A DNA stretch of 34,073 bases from an uncultured Corynebacterium sp. (GTDB lineage Bacteria > Actinomycetota > Actinomycetes > Mycobacteriales > Mycobacteriaceae). Under the pieces are notes generated by a model, which made no database searches, was not told the origin of the DNA, and saw only the letters and a program-made list of their open reading frames with translations. Location: positions 1 to 34,073 of the forward strand of contig NZ_CALUCS010000019.1 of assembly GCF_943914615.1 (NCBI RefSeq), given 5' to 3'. Position numbers and translations under genes: made by a program. Within the stretch, counting starts at the first letter, position 1; each line of letters opens with the position of its first letter. Shown here piece by piece: positions 1 through 9,553 of this stretch.

Positions 1-440
1 TCGCCCTCAGCCGGAGCCTCAGGCTTGCCCTCGCCCTCAGCCGGAGCCTCAGGCTCGTCCTCGGCCTTGTCGCCGGCGTTGCCCAGGACTGCACCCAGAA
101 CACCCAGGCCAACGATGGAGCCACCGATGCCAGCAGCGATCTTGTCTTCCTTGCTCATGTTGGAGGAGCCGGCCGGCTCGTCCTCGCCTGGCTGCTCCTC
201 GCCCTCGCCTGGCTGCTCCTCGCCCTCGCCTGGCTGCTCCTCGCCCTCGCCTGGCTGCTCCTCGCCTTCACCTGGCTGCTCCTCGCAAGCGCCTGGCAGC
301 TCTTCGCAAGCGCCGTAGTCTCCCTCGGCCGGAGCTGGGTAGCCCCCCTTTACCTGAGCGTTAGCAACCGGGGTCAGCAGGGCTGCGGAAGCCAGAACGG
401 TAGCAGCGGCGGTAGCGGTGATCTTCTTGGACAGCTTCAT
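1..440 (-). CDS. Secreted repeat-containing protein, 5' part only (runs off the window start)
   Basis: Reading leftwards from an ATG at 440, the frame stays open for 146 codons and leaves the window, so the C-terminus is not seen. AGGAG lies six bases before the ATG. The protein begins MKLSKKITATAAATVLASAA, a Sec-type signal peptide (positive N-end, Ala/Leu core), with likely cleavage after VANA. A Cys-containing stretch (two GACEE-like units) follows, then several PGEGEEQ heptads. After that comes a hydrophobic glycine-rich segment (IAAGIGGSIVGLGVLGAVLG, about residues 98-117) and a second Pro/Glu/Ala repeat (PEAPAEGE). The glycine-rich segment could be a membrane anchor or amphipathic helix. 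I recognise no enzymatic domain. The product is probably an exported or surface-exposed acidic protein. It is transcribed divergently from gyrA across a 413-bp gap. Export is well supported; function is unknown. Confidence 0.8.
   Translation of the reverse strand, partial: MKLSKKITATAAATVLASAALLTPVANAQVKGGYPAPAEGDYGACEELPGACEEQPGEGEEQPGEGEEQPGEGEEQPGEGEEQPGEDEPAGSSNMSKEDKIAAGIGGSIVGLGVLGAVLGNAGDKAEDEPEAPAEGEGKPEAPAEG
184..315 (-). repeat. 21-bp tandem repeats inside the secreted protein gene
   Basis: Six consecutive 21-bp units run from 190 to 315, starting at 190, 211, 232, 253, 274 and 295. The first three are identical on the plus strand and the last three diverge progressively. They encode a PGEGEEQ-type heptad on the minus strand. 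A separate 30-bp direct repeat at 1-30 and 31-60 encodes a PEAPAEGE-type unit. Near-perfect identity suggests recent copy-number change by slippage. Confidence 0.9.
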
Positions 441-853
441 GTCAATCTCCTGTTCTTTGTGGAAAGCCAAACAGTTTGGCTTCTGGGTGAAACGTCGGAT
501 ATTTTTAAGGTACCTCCTGGCCTCGGGTTCTTCAGCGCTAGAAATTACAAAAACTCCTGCCCAGGCGTATTTCCGAGGAATTCTTTCTAAACTGACTGAT
601 CAGCGCGAGATTGCACATTTGCGCAACTTTTCACACCAGCCACTTTGATTTACCCCCACTATGGGGGTAACGGGCGTATTAACAATTCATTTATAAGTTC
701 CAAATCAGTTCAAGCCGTAGAGACGATCTTGTTTCGAATTCACCTAACGGGGCGGGAAAGGTGGCGTCACAAAGCCTCCAAAGCGCAGGAAACCCACAAC
801 AAGGGGGTAGAATGGATAGGTCTGAAGGCTAAACAGAAAGGCTTCTCAAAACA
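441..853. promoter_or_regulatory. Divergent intergenic region between the secreted protein gene and gyrA
   Basis: This 413-bp AT-richer stretch has no convincing gene. Short open frames across it lack ribosome sites and coding character. It should hold the promoters of both divergent genes. A possible gyrA -10 box (TAGAAT) is at 808-813, without a clear -35. The most striking element is the inverted repeat at 650-670, listed separately. AGAAAGG at 835-841 is a plausible gyrA ribosome binding site. Confidence 0.5.
650..670. promoter_or_regulatory. Perfect inverted repeat TTACCCCCA / TGGGGGTAA (possible operator)
   Basis: Two 9-base arms, TTACCCCCA (650-658) and TGGGGGTAA (662-670), flank a three-base CTA centre. 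No T-tract follows on either strand, so an operator is likelier than a terminator. C-tract/G-tract palindromes of this kind are typical of CsoR/RcnR-type metal-sensing repressor sites. That family assignment is inference from resemblance only. The site lies about 210 bp upstream of the secreted protein start and 184 bp upstream of gyrA. Confidence 0.45.
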
Positions 854-3367
<2,514 letters not shown>

Positions 3368-3420
3368 GCCGAGCAACCGGGGCAGTCCGGGGTAGGCCTG
3401 CAGGGTAAGCCTTGAACCGA

Positions 3421-3452
3421 AGTAGCCTGGCGGTCGATACCGCTAGGCTACT
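3421..3452 (+). terminator. Stem-loop after gyrA
   Basis: Arms at 3421-3434 (AGTAGCCTGGCGGT) and 3439-3452 (ACCGCTAGGCTACT) pair over 14 positions with one G-U pair around a CGAT loop. It lies 53 bp after the gyrA stop. No T-run follows, so it may be a terminator of the non-canonical actinobacterial type or an mRNA processing or stabilising hairpin ahead of the DUF3566 gene. Confidence 0.55.
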
Positions 3453-3461
3453 GTCGTAAAG

Positions 3462-3521
3462 GCACAAAAGAGCACAACCGAGCACGAACGAGTACTGAAG
3501 AGTACGAACAAGTACGGAGAT
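3462..3521 (+). repeat. Degenerate 10-bp tandem repeats upstream of the DUF3566 gene
   Basis: Five to six decamers follow one another: GCACAAAAGA, GCACAACCGA, GCACGAACGA, GTACTGAAGA, GTACGAACAA, then GTACGGAGAT. The last unit carries the GGAG ribosome site of the next gene, whose ATG is at 3525. The 10-bp period matches one DNA helix turn, so repeated sites would face the same side. Confidence 0.7.
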
Positions 3522-3524
3522 GCG

Positions 3525-4163
3525 ATGACGCACAAAACGCCCCCGCCGAACGCGAAGAATGCGAAGAATGCCAAGAACGCAGCGAACGCGCAGAATGCGA
3601 AGGCGAAGAACGCGAAGGCAACGGCGGAGAACGCTAAGAACGCTCCGGCGGAGCAGGCCAAGGCGCCGGTGCAGGATCAGGCTGCGGCGAAGAACCAGAC
3701 CACCGCGAAAACTGGTGACAAGGCCGCCGCGGAGACCGGGCAGAAGGCGCAGGAGACCAACGCGGCTACCCCGCCCGCTCAGCCCGACAATAAGACCAGC
3801 AAGCCCAACAAGCCCGGCAACCCGGCCAAGCGGGGTGTGCAGCGCACGATCACGTACATCGAGCCGATCAGTGCCCTGAAGATGGCCCTTATCTTCAACT
3901 TGGCGCTGTTTGCGGTGTGGTTTGTGGCTATGGCGCTGATCTACATCGTTCTCAGCGCCGCGGGCACGTGGGATCGTCTGGATTCGTTGATTGGTGACCT
4001 GACGGATTCCTCTGGCATGTCCGCCGGCATGTACTTCGGTGGTGTTGTGGCCATTGGTCTTTTCGAGGTCGTGCTCTTCACCCTTCTGGCGCCCGTTGCC
4101 GCGCTGATCTACAACGCCTCGTCGAGCATTCTGGGCGGTCTGCGCATCCAGCTGGATCGCTAG
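3525..4163 (+). CDS. DUF3566-family membrane protein
   Basis: The 212-residue product has a long low-complexity N-terminal half (about residues 1-105) built from Asn/Ala/Lys units such as NAKNAKNAKNA and AENAKNA. The C-terminal DUF3566 domain (about 106-212) has two predicted membrane helices, roughly 121-146 (ALKMALIFNLALFAVWFVAM) and 166-190 (YFGGVVAIGLFEVVLFTLLA). A GGAG ribosome site lies five bases before the ATG at 3525. DUF3566 proteins sit directly after gyrA in most actinobacteria, and this location supports the call. Their function is unknown. The basic, disordered tail on the cytoplasmic side could contact nucleic acid or acidic lipid, but that is speculation. The coding bias of the N-terminal repeats makes long false frames on both strands. 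Confidence 0.9.
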   Translation: MTHKTPPPNAKNAKNAKNAANAQNAKAKNAKATAENAKNAPAEQAKAPVQDQAAAKNQTTAKTGDKAAAETGQKAQETNAATPPAQPDNKTSKPNKPGNPAKRGVQRTITYIEPISALKMALIFNLALFAVWFVAMALIYIVLSAAGTWDRLDSLIGDLTDSSGMSAGMYFGGVVAIGLFEVVLFTLLAPVAALIYNASSSILGGLRIQLDR

Positions 4164-4267
4164 CTCTTTTGTTCTTTTTGACGCCCACTTTCCAGCCATA
4201 AAAATAGCTTCTGACCAGTCGATTTGGTGATTGGCCGGGTTGATGGGTAATGTTTCTACTCGTTCGA

Positions 4268-4344
4268 GGGCCTATAGCTCAGGCGGTTAGAGCGCTTCGC
4301 TGATAACGAAGAGGTCGGAGGTTCAAGTCCTCCTAGGCCCACCA
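4268..4344 (+). tRNA. tRNA-Ile (GAT)
   Basis: The acceptor stem pairs GGGCCTA (4268-4274) with TAGGCCC (4334-4340). The anticodon loop CTGATAA gives anticodon GAT at 4302-4304. The T-arm is GGAGGTTCAAGTCCTCC. The 3' CCA is encoded (4342-4344). tRNA-Ile followed by tRNA-Ala downstream of gyrA is the standard order in this group. Confidence 0.98.
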
Positions 4345-4409
4345 TCGAACACTCTTCGCTAGAGATAAAAGCGTCTGATATAGTTTCGGAAGCTTGGTTC
4401 GATAGTCAA

Positions 4410-4482
4410 GGGGCATTAGCTCAATTGGTAGAGCATCTGCTTTGCAAGCAGAAGGTCAGGAGTTCGATTCTCCTATGCTCCA
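4410..4482 (+). tRNA. tRNA-Ala (TGC)
   Basis: The acceptor stem pairs GGGGCAT (4410-4416) with ATGCTCC (4475-4481) with one G-U pair. The anticodon stem TCTGC/GCAGA holds loop TTTGCAA and anticodon TGC at 4443-4445. CCA is not encoded. An integrase remnant lies 80 bp beyond its 3' end, so this tRNA is the probable attachment site of a degraded mobile element. Confidence 0.98.
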
Positions 4483-4498
4483 CAACTAAACACACAGG

Positions 4499-4547
4499 TC
4501 AGGGCTTTGCCGGGAACACTCCCAGCAAGGCCCTGAATGTTTCGTTT
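4499..4547 (+). terminator. Terminator after the tRNA-Ile/tRNA-Ala pair
   Basis: TCAGGGCTTTGC (4499-4510) pairs with GCAAGGCCCTGA (4525-4536) over 12 positions with one G-U pair around a 14-base loop. A moderately T-rich tract follows (TGTTTCGTTT). It probably ends the tRNA transcript. Confidence 0.7.
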
Positions 4548-4562
4548 CACACGAGGATTCTT

Positions 4563-4790
4563 CTACGCCGCGTTCTTGTGTATGAGGGAGTCGATTTCAG
4601 TCCCCACTCGGTCTAGATCTGAGTCAAAAAGATCCGCGTAGGTGTCCAGCGTCATCTTGGCAATGGCGTGTCCCAGCATGCGCTGGACCGCTTTTACATT
4701 GGCTCTTGCTTGGATGGCGATGCTTGCTGCAGTGTGTCGGAGGTCGTGAATGGTGAGAAGCGGGAAGGTTGGCTCGTTCCATCGAATGTC
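4563..4790 (-). pseudogene. Tyrosine recombinase (phage-type integrase), C-terminal remnant
   Basis: Reading leftwards, about 75 residues ending at 4563 match the catalytic end of phage-family integrases. They include HDLRHT (H-x-x-R), LGH, and the nucleophile tyrosine in TLDTYADLF, in the correct order and spacing. The N-terminal arm-binding and core domains and the first catalytic arginine are missing. Homology fades upstream of about 4790, where unrelated IS-derived sequence begins. The position 80 bp from the 3' end of tRNA-Ala is classic for an integrated element. The fragment cannot be an active recombinase alone. It marks the left edge of the accessory island. Confidence 0.85.
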
Positions 4791-4890
4791 TGTATAAGCC
4801 AATACTCTAATGACGGTGACCGTCGGGCATGGCACGTGGCCTGCGGGACTGGGCCAAGTGAGCATGAGGCGCTCATGGCTTTTGTCCCGC

Positions 4891-4995
4891 CGGTACAATA
4901 CTGAACATCCGCACTCGGCGTTAGGCTATCTCAGCCCGGGCAGGTATGCGGAGAATTGGAAGAAAAAGCAGCAGGCAGTCGCTGAAGCCTACTGA
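4891..4995 (+). pseudogene. IS3-type transposase OrfB, extreme C-terminal fragment
   Basis: Thirty-four residues, beginning RYNTEHPHSALGYLSPGRYA and ending at a TGA at 4993-4995, match the conserved end of IS3/IS150-family transposases (the 'YN..RPHSALGYLTP' signature). Nothing upstream in this frame resembles the rest of the protein. This is therefore a scar of an insertion sequence whose left part was lost, probably in the event that truncated the neighbouring integrase. No terminal inverted repeat could be identified with confidence. Confidence 0.8.
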
Positions 4996-5047
4996 ACCTA
5001 ATTCTCAGACCACCCCAGCATGGGTACCAAACCTCGGGTGATAGCGA

Positions 5048-6949
5048 TTAAGAATTTGGTACATAGCCGGTGTTGAGGTGTTCAAGCTGAATATATGCAG
5101 GCAGGAAACCAGTAACGGGATGGTACCCAGCCGCCGTGACCCATGTTGAAACGTCGGTTATTTGGTTAGCATCGATAACCTCGCACGTGACATGTGGACC
5201 GATAGAGTTTTCGGCAAAAACCTCATTCACTGCGAAGGACAATGCCTGATTGACGGCCACTCTGTCTGTGTACTCAGACTCGAACGCGACCGCCACCCTA
5301 ATCAGATGCCTCCCACTGGCAGACGTTTTTCTAGCATGAGCTACCCCGATCCATGACAGGCCTTTAGTGCAACAGTGGCGCAGAGCTCGGCGAACGGCGG
5401 CGAGCGCGAGTGCCTGATTTGTGGCAGCTATTGATCGTGCCCCTAAAGCACGGGGCCATAACACGGGGAGTTCCAGCGACGTGGTCTGTGGGGGTGCAGC
5501 GTTGGGAGAGGAGGTGCTGACGCCGGCCTCTTTCGGCGGATCGAACCACAGTAACTCAATTGGGAAGTCCGTAAAGGAATCGATGCCCAGGTCACCGAGA
5601 ACATCACACACGTCATGTGCCACAGTCCCGAGTGGCGCCTGCGCATCGACCTCAACTGTCAACAGTGGTTGATGAATGGAACCTTCCACCGCGGAGATGC
5701 AATTGGCACGCACGCCAAGCACGGAACACACTGAACTTGCGGTGCTGCCGGACGCGAGACCCCAAGTGCTGAGAGACTCCCAGATCAGCGCCGGTGTTAC
5801 AGCTGCGGCGAAACAATCAGGATCAGCCATCGCCTTTTCCTGTTGTAACTTAGAAACAAGTTCCGAGGATGCGAGATAGCCGCCGCGGTGAATTGCACGA
5901 TCAACGATGCTTGTTCCTGGGATGAAGCTGCGTACCCGGATGATGCCGCTATCTGGGAGCCGACGAATACTTAGCGAAGTCCGTTGGGCAGGTTCCCTCA
6001 GTGCGTCATCGGCTGTGCGGGCGGCGCTGTCACCCAACACCTGCGTTAAGGATTGGACAGGGAGAAGATCAGTGCTGAGCGGGATCCGGTACAGAATGAT
6101 TGGCGTTTCTTCAGCATCCGGTTCATGGACGGTGCTAGGGAACGCCTGGTGGAAAATGATGTTGTGGAATACCGCCCCACAATGAACGCCACTTCCACAT
6201 GCGCTAGCGAAGACCTGTGCCCGGTCAACGATGTGCCTCAACACAGATTCTGTGAAAAGAGGATCATCTTCCTGAACGTGCAGGGTGATCACCGGAGCGG
6301 TGGTTGCAGAGTCATCATTAACTTTAAACGCCACACTATAGGCAAGGCGACCACAACCAAGCACTTCCTGGGTGTTTAGAGAATCCGAACGAAGATCCTT
6401 TACATACTTCCGAGTAAGTTCCCGTACCACCGCGCCCGTGAAGTATTCACGAACAGCAAGAGCTAGCAGCCCTAATGACTCGGCCAAATTCCAGGCAGGA
6501 ATATGTTCTGAAAGAGCCGATCCTATCGCGGAGTTGCTGAGTCGCTGAGCTGCAGCTAATGCTGCCTTGGGACTGTAGTCGGGGCGTCGATCAGCGGCAG
6601 ACGACTGCCTGAAGGCGTAGCTTTTGCTCCCGCACGCGCCATCGCTGACATCCAGGATGGCGAAGTCATGGTCGAGGAGCTCATAATGCGTTAAACAGAG
6701 CTGCTGGTGGTACACATAATCCAGCACAGATTCATCACTAGGAGCTCCAGCTAGCAACCACTGGATATGTGTGTACTCACGCTCAATGTCCTCGAATGTT
6801 GTGGCGCGTCCCCCGGCGCTCTGGATTAAGATTCTTCTGGGAGAATCCCCCGGAAGAACAGCCAACGCCTGGCAGTTTCGTGGGATGGCTAAACCACTGG
6901 TCCACGCTGCAATTCCAATCCAGCGCACATAGTCAAGTGACATGGTCAT
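5048..6949 (-). CDS. Unrecognised 633-residue protein of the tRNA-Ala island
   Basis: One uninterrupted frame of 633 codons starts at ATG 6949, with an alternative ATG two codons later (MTMSLDY). I do not recognise the family. It has no signal peptide, no clear membrane helix, no Walker or nuclease motif and no HTH. The composition is that of a soluble globular protein with ordinary Cys/His content (Cys at several sites, including DGACGSK, GCGRL, SACGSG, HCCTKG). No strong Shine-Dalgarno precedes either ATG. Base composition is lower in GC than the housekeeping genes, consistent with acquisition. It stands alone between the integrase/IS scars (its stop is 52 bp from the IS fragment) and the divergent AlbA_2 gene 351 bp away. 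It could be a cargo or defence gene, but that rests on context only. Confidence 0.7.
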   Translation of the reverse strand: MTMSLDYVRWIGIAAWTSGLAIPRNCQALAVLPGDSPRRILIQSAGGRATTFEDIEREYTHIQWLLAGAPSDESVLDYVYHQQLCLTHYELLDHDFAILDVSDGACGSKSYAFRQSSAADRRPDYSPKAALAAAQRLSNSAIGSALSEHIPAWNLAESLGLLALAVREYFTGAVVRELTRKYVKDLRSDSLNTQEVLGCGRLAYSVAFKVNDDSATTAPVITLHVQEDDPLFTESVLRHIVDRAQVFASACGSGVHCGAVFHNIIFHQAFPSTVHEPDAEETPIILYRIPLSTDLLPVQSLTQVLGDSAARTADDALREPAQRTSLSIRRLPDSGIIRVRSFIPGTSIVDRAIHRGGYLASSELVSKLQQEKAMADPDCFAAAVTPALIWESLSTWGLASGSTASSVCSVLGVRANCISAVEGSIHQPLLTVEVDAQAPLGTVAHDVCDVLGDLGIDSFTDFPIELLWFDPPKEAGVSTSSPNAAPPQTTSLELPVLWPRALGARSIAATNQALALAAVRRALRHCCTKGLSWIGVAHARKTSASGRHLIRVAVAFESEYTDRVAVNQALSFAVNEVFAENSIGPHVTCEVIDANQITDVSTWVTAAGYHPVTGFLPAYIQLEHLNTGYVPNS

Positions 6950-7300
6950 TTCGCCAGTTTAACCTTTTGGTTTGCAGTGGAGTGTTTTAATATTCTCTTG
7001 CTTTCCAGGCCAGTCTCGTTCGTCAATAACATCTACATCGACTAGATTCCGCCGGCTCACGGGATGAGCAGATTTATGACAATATGCACGTGCTGTAACC
7101 CTCTGTCCGCATCCCCTTTTGTCTATTAACCCTTCTTGTATCTGTGGTGTCCAGAGCGCTTTCGGGTTAAGGGTTAAAGTCCAAACTCATAAATCAAAGT
7201 GCGAAACTGCTAATTGTTTAACACTTTAATTCGCACTTTGAGGTTCAAACTGTGAATGAGCAGGTAGTAAAAGTGTGAAAAGTGATCTAGACTGATCATC
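6950..7300. promoter_or_regulatory. AT-rich divergent region with operator-like repeats upstream of the first AlbA_2 gene
   Basis: There is no gene in these 351 bases. The right half is dense with related short sites. A 12-base inverted repeat, TCAAAGTGCGAA (7194-7205) and TTCGCACTTTGA (7230-7241), is separated by 24 bases. An ACACTTTAATTC element lies inside it, and further AAGTGTGAA-like sites occur near 7270-7280. The same core (TCAAAGT / ACTTTGA) recurs after the gene at 9074-9110. The layout suggests a DNA-binding protein, most simply the AlbA_2 protein itself, controlling its own promoter. The left half, toward the 633-residue gene, shows nothing I can name. Confidence 0.6.
7288..7293 (+). 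promoter_or_regulatory. -10 box (TAGACT) for a leaderless AlbA_2 transcript
   Basis: TAGACT ends seven bases before ATG 7301, the distance expected between a -10 box and the transcription start. No ribosome binding site lies between them. This points to a leaderless mRNA beginning at or next to the ATG. No canonical -35 is evident. Confidence 0.5.
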
Positions 7301-9031
7301 ATGAGTTGGAATGCCGAACGTCTTGCGGAAATGATCAGGGAGCTCCGTGCCTTCGGGGACGACACGACTCTTGTTGAATGTAAAACCGCGGCAGGAGGTG
7401 TTCCGGAGAACATCGGTGAGACGCTATGCGCATTCGCCAATATGCCGCAAGCTGGCGCGATCATTCTTGGCGTTAGCGAGCGAAAAGGTTTTGAAGTCAC
7501 CGGTATTGAAAACCCAGCGGAGATGCAGAAGGCGATCGCATCGGTCAGCCGGTCTTCAGTGAAGCCGGCCCCGCAGCTTGAGTTCTTTCACCACATTATT
7601 GACGGAAAACACGTTTTGGTGGTGGAAGTCACACCGTTGACACCGACAGAGAAACCGGCAAGGTTCAAGAACAAGGCATACCTGCGTCAAGCTGATGGCG
7701 ATTATCAGATGAACTCTAACGATCTAAAGATGCTAGAGCTCTCTGCGCTAACGGCTAGCCAACAAACGAACTTCGATTTTCAGATTGTTCATGGAACCGA
7801 TACTGGTGTGCTCGATGGCGAGGCGCTAAGGAGCTTTATCGAATCGGTGCGCCAGTCTAGAACTCGCCTATCCAGGATTGACGATGACTCACAGTTGCTC
7901 CAAATTTCTAACGTAACCGATAACCAGGGCAATCTTCGTTTGGGAGGTTTGTATGCGCTCGGTTATCTGCCTCAGTCAGTTGAACCTGCTCTTGGCGCAA
8001 CTGTTGCGGTGAGGTTAGCTCGAGGTGACGGAATGGGGCGCCATAAAAATCTCAAGGAGATCGAAGGTCCACTGCCGGAGATGCTTGTGGAGATTATGAA
8101 CTGGATCAGGCAAAACTCGGACACGGTGAGCAGGTATACGGAAACTGGCCATCTTGTCGATGAACCGGAGTTTCCGCCTTCGGCTATCCGAGAGGTGCTG
8201 GCGAATGCCCTGGTTCACCGGGATCTGGGGCCATCCGTGGAGGTGGGCAAAAAAGTAGAGGTTCGAATTACGGAGAAGATGCTAGTAGTGGTCAGCCCGG
8301 GTGGTTTGCGTGGATTATCCGCATCCCAGCTGGAAAGCCCGGAGCTGACCAAAGCTCCTGTAAACAAGCGGCTTTATGAGATTGCACGCTATCTAAGGAC
8401 GCCGGATGGCGAGCGCGTCATCGAGGGTGAGGGTGGTGGAATTCAAGAGATTCTCACTGCTACGAGGGAGGCTCGTTTGCCAAAGCCGCAGTTCATCGAT
8501 ACCGGTGTCACGTTTAAAGTGTTATTTCCCCGCGGTTCACGTTTCAGTGAGATCGAGGATAAATGGCTCGAGGATCTGCAACGACAAGGAAAGCGGCGTC
8601 TCGTTCCGATTGAGGAAGATCTACTGGTGAATCTACGTAGTCAGGGTGGGGCGACGCGGCAGCGCATCGTGCAGATGTACGCCCCGTTGGGCGAGAGAGC
8701 ATGTCGTCGGATGCTTGATCAGCTCTCGGATAATGAGTTCCTTAATTACGAAGACGGCGTCTATTACGCCGTCGGAGAGGAGACCGGTTCTGGCGATAAG
8801 GCGCGTCGTAAGAGCACGGACGAGCAGATTCTACGATCCTTGGGAAAGAACGTTCCTAAAGTTTATGAAGCCATTGGCTTGAACGGATCGGCGACAATGA
8901 AGGAGTTGCAGGATAGGACGAGTCTGTCTCCTGCGCAGGTCCGCTACGCACTTGATCCACTCCTCGCACAGGGATACGTGTCCATGGTCGGGGGCCAGGG
9001 ACGAAAAGCGACGGTTTACAGCCGCGAGTAG
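7301..9031 (+). CDS. AlbA_2/Schlafen-type putative DNA-binding ATPase-like regulator (first copy)
   Basis: The 576-residue product starts at ATG 7301. Residues about 15-125 form an AlbA_2 (Schlafen-related) domain: ECK (LVECKTAAGGVPENIGETLCAFANM) is the usual acidic-Lys motif, followed by a strand ending GAIILGVSE. Residues about 290-405 match the HATPase_c_4-like domain of COG2865 proteins, with AIREVLANALVHRD, a VSPGGLRG loop and GEGGGIQEI. The last 140 residues look like winged-helix segments, including ATMKELQDRTSLSPAQVRYA. Such proteins are usually called ATP-binding or transcriptional regulator proteins and are common in defence and mobile islands. The biochemical role is not established. 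Context here is an island, with its own operator-like repeats on both sides. It shares architecture with the gene at 15167 but differs in sequence and length. Confidence 0.88.
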   Translation: MSWNAERLAEMIRELRAFGDDTTLVECKTAAGGVPENIGETLCAFANMPQAGAIILGVSERKGFEVTGIENPAEMQKAIASVSRSSVKPAPQLEFFHHIIDGKHVLVVEVTPLTPTEKPARFKNKAYLRQADGDYQMNSNDLKMLELSALTASQQTNFDFQIVHGTDTGVLDGEALRSFIESVRQSRTRLSRIDDDSQLLQISNVTDNQGNLRLGGLYALGYLPQSVEPALGATVAVRLARGDGMGRHKNLKEIEGPLPEMLVEIMNWIRQNSDTVSRYTETGHLVDEPEFPPSAIREVLANALVHRDLGPSVEVGKKVEVRITEKMLVVVSPGGLRGLSASQLESPELTKAPVNKRLYEIARYLRTPDGERVIEGEGGGIQEILTATREARLPKPQFIDTGVTFKVLFPRGSRFSEIEDKWLEDLQRQGKRRLVPIEEDLLVNLRSQGGATRQRIVQMYAPLGERACRRMLDQLSDNEFLNYEDGVYYAVGEETGSGDKARRKSTDEQILRSLGKNVPKVYEAIGLNGSATMKELQDRTSLSPAQVRYALDPLLAQGYVSMVGGQGRKATVYSRE

Positions 9032-9042
9032 CGGTTGGAGTC

Positions 9043-9130
9043 TAAGTGTGAATGAAACTATGAAACGATTCGTTGAAAGTCGCACTTTCATTCAAAGTTT
9101 GACACTTTGATTCTCAGTTTGATGCAAAGT
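9043..9130. promoter_or_regulatory. Inverted repeats downstream of the first AlbA_2 gene
   Basis: TGAAAGT-CGC-ACTTTCA is a perfect 17-base palindrome at 9074-9090. TCAAAGT (9092-9098) and ACTTTGA (9104-9110) form a second inverted pair. AAGTGTGAATGAAAC lies near 9044. These share the TCAAAGT/ACTTTGA core seen upstream at 7194-7241. No gene starts from here in the plus direction. The next gene is on the opposite strand and ends at 9166. Confidence 0.65.
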
Positions 9131-9165
9131 CGGAATCCTTGAGGAGACGGCTAGGCAGGGAAATT

Positions 9166-9435
9166 TTACGCATTGTCCGTTAGGTCATCACTCTTGCTTG
9201 TTTGGCTTTCCTTCCTGCTCTCAGCGATGCGTTTACGAAGGAACTTGGCACGTTCACTATCGCCGTAGCCACTGGATTCGATAACTTCTAGCGCAGCCTC
9301 GTCGCCGGTGATTTCGCCTCGAAGAACACGACGAAGGCGCGCTTCCTGTTCGGAATCGATCGTGTGTCCTGCCATCGTCATGGAGGCGCGGACAGCGGCA
9401 ACCTTTTGATCTTCGGTGCGATTGTCGGCGGTCAT
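9166..9435 (-). CDS. VbhA-like small antitoxin-type protein (paralogue 1)
   Basis: The 89-residue product is read from ATG 9435. That start, rather than an upstream ATG at 9468, is chosen because MTADNRTEDQK aligns exactly with the start of the next gene and a GAAAGG ribosome site lies seven bases before it. The pattern is an N-terminal helix (AAVRASMTMAGHTI) followed by RRVLRGEITGDEAALEVI and a basic C-terminus. It resembles VbhA-family antitoxins of Fic toxins (helix, about 20 residues, then v.GE.t..e). In true Fic antitoxins the inhibitory helix carries S-x-x-x-E-G/N. Here the corresponding positions read S-M-T-M-A-G, so the glutamate is absent. No Fic gene is present in the window. The family call is by pattern and moderate. 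Confidence 0.65.
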   Translation of the reverse strand: MTADNRTEDQKVAAVRASMTMAGHTIDSEQEARLRRVLRGEITGDEAALEVIESSGYGDSERAKFLRKRIAESRKESQTSKSDDLTDNA

Positions 9436-9553
9436 GGTGTTGCCTTTCGAGTTCGACGGTGATGTCATCTAGATCAGACAGGAGTCATTCGAATTTTGTA
9501 GATTCTTTCGCAGCCTCCAAGCAGTCCTGCATCTCGGTGGATGTATGCGAGCT

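Noticed and set aside
184..315. CRISPR array
   Set aside because: The 21-bp units are contiguous with no spacers and keep a coding frame, so this is a protein repeat.
4668..4904. Plus-strand frame of 78 codons across the integrase remnant
   Set aside because: The opposite strand matches integrase motifs; this frame has no homology.
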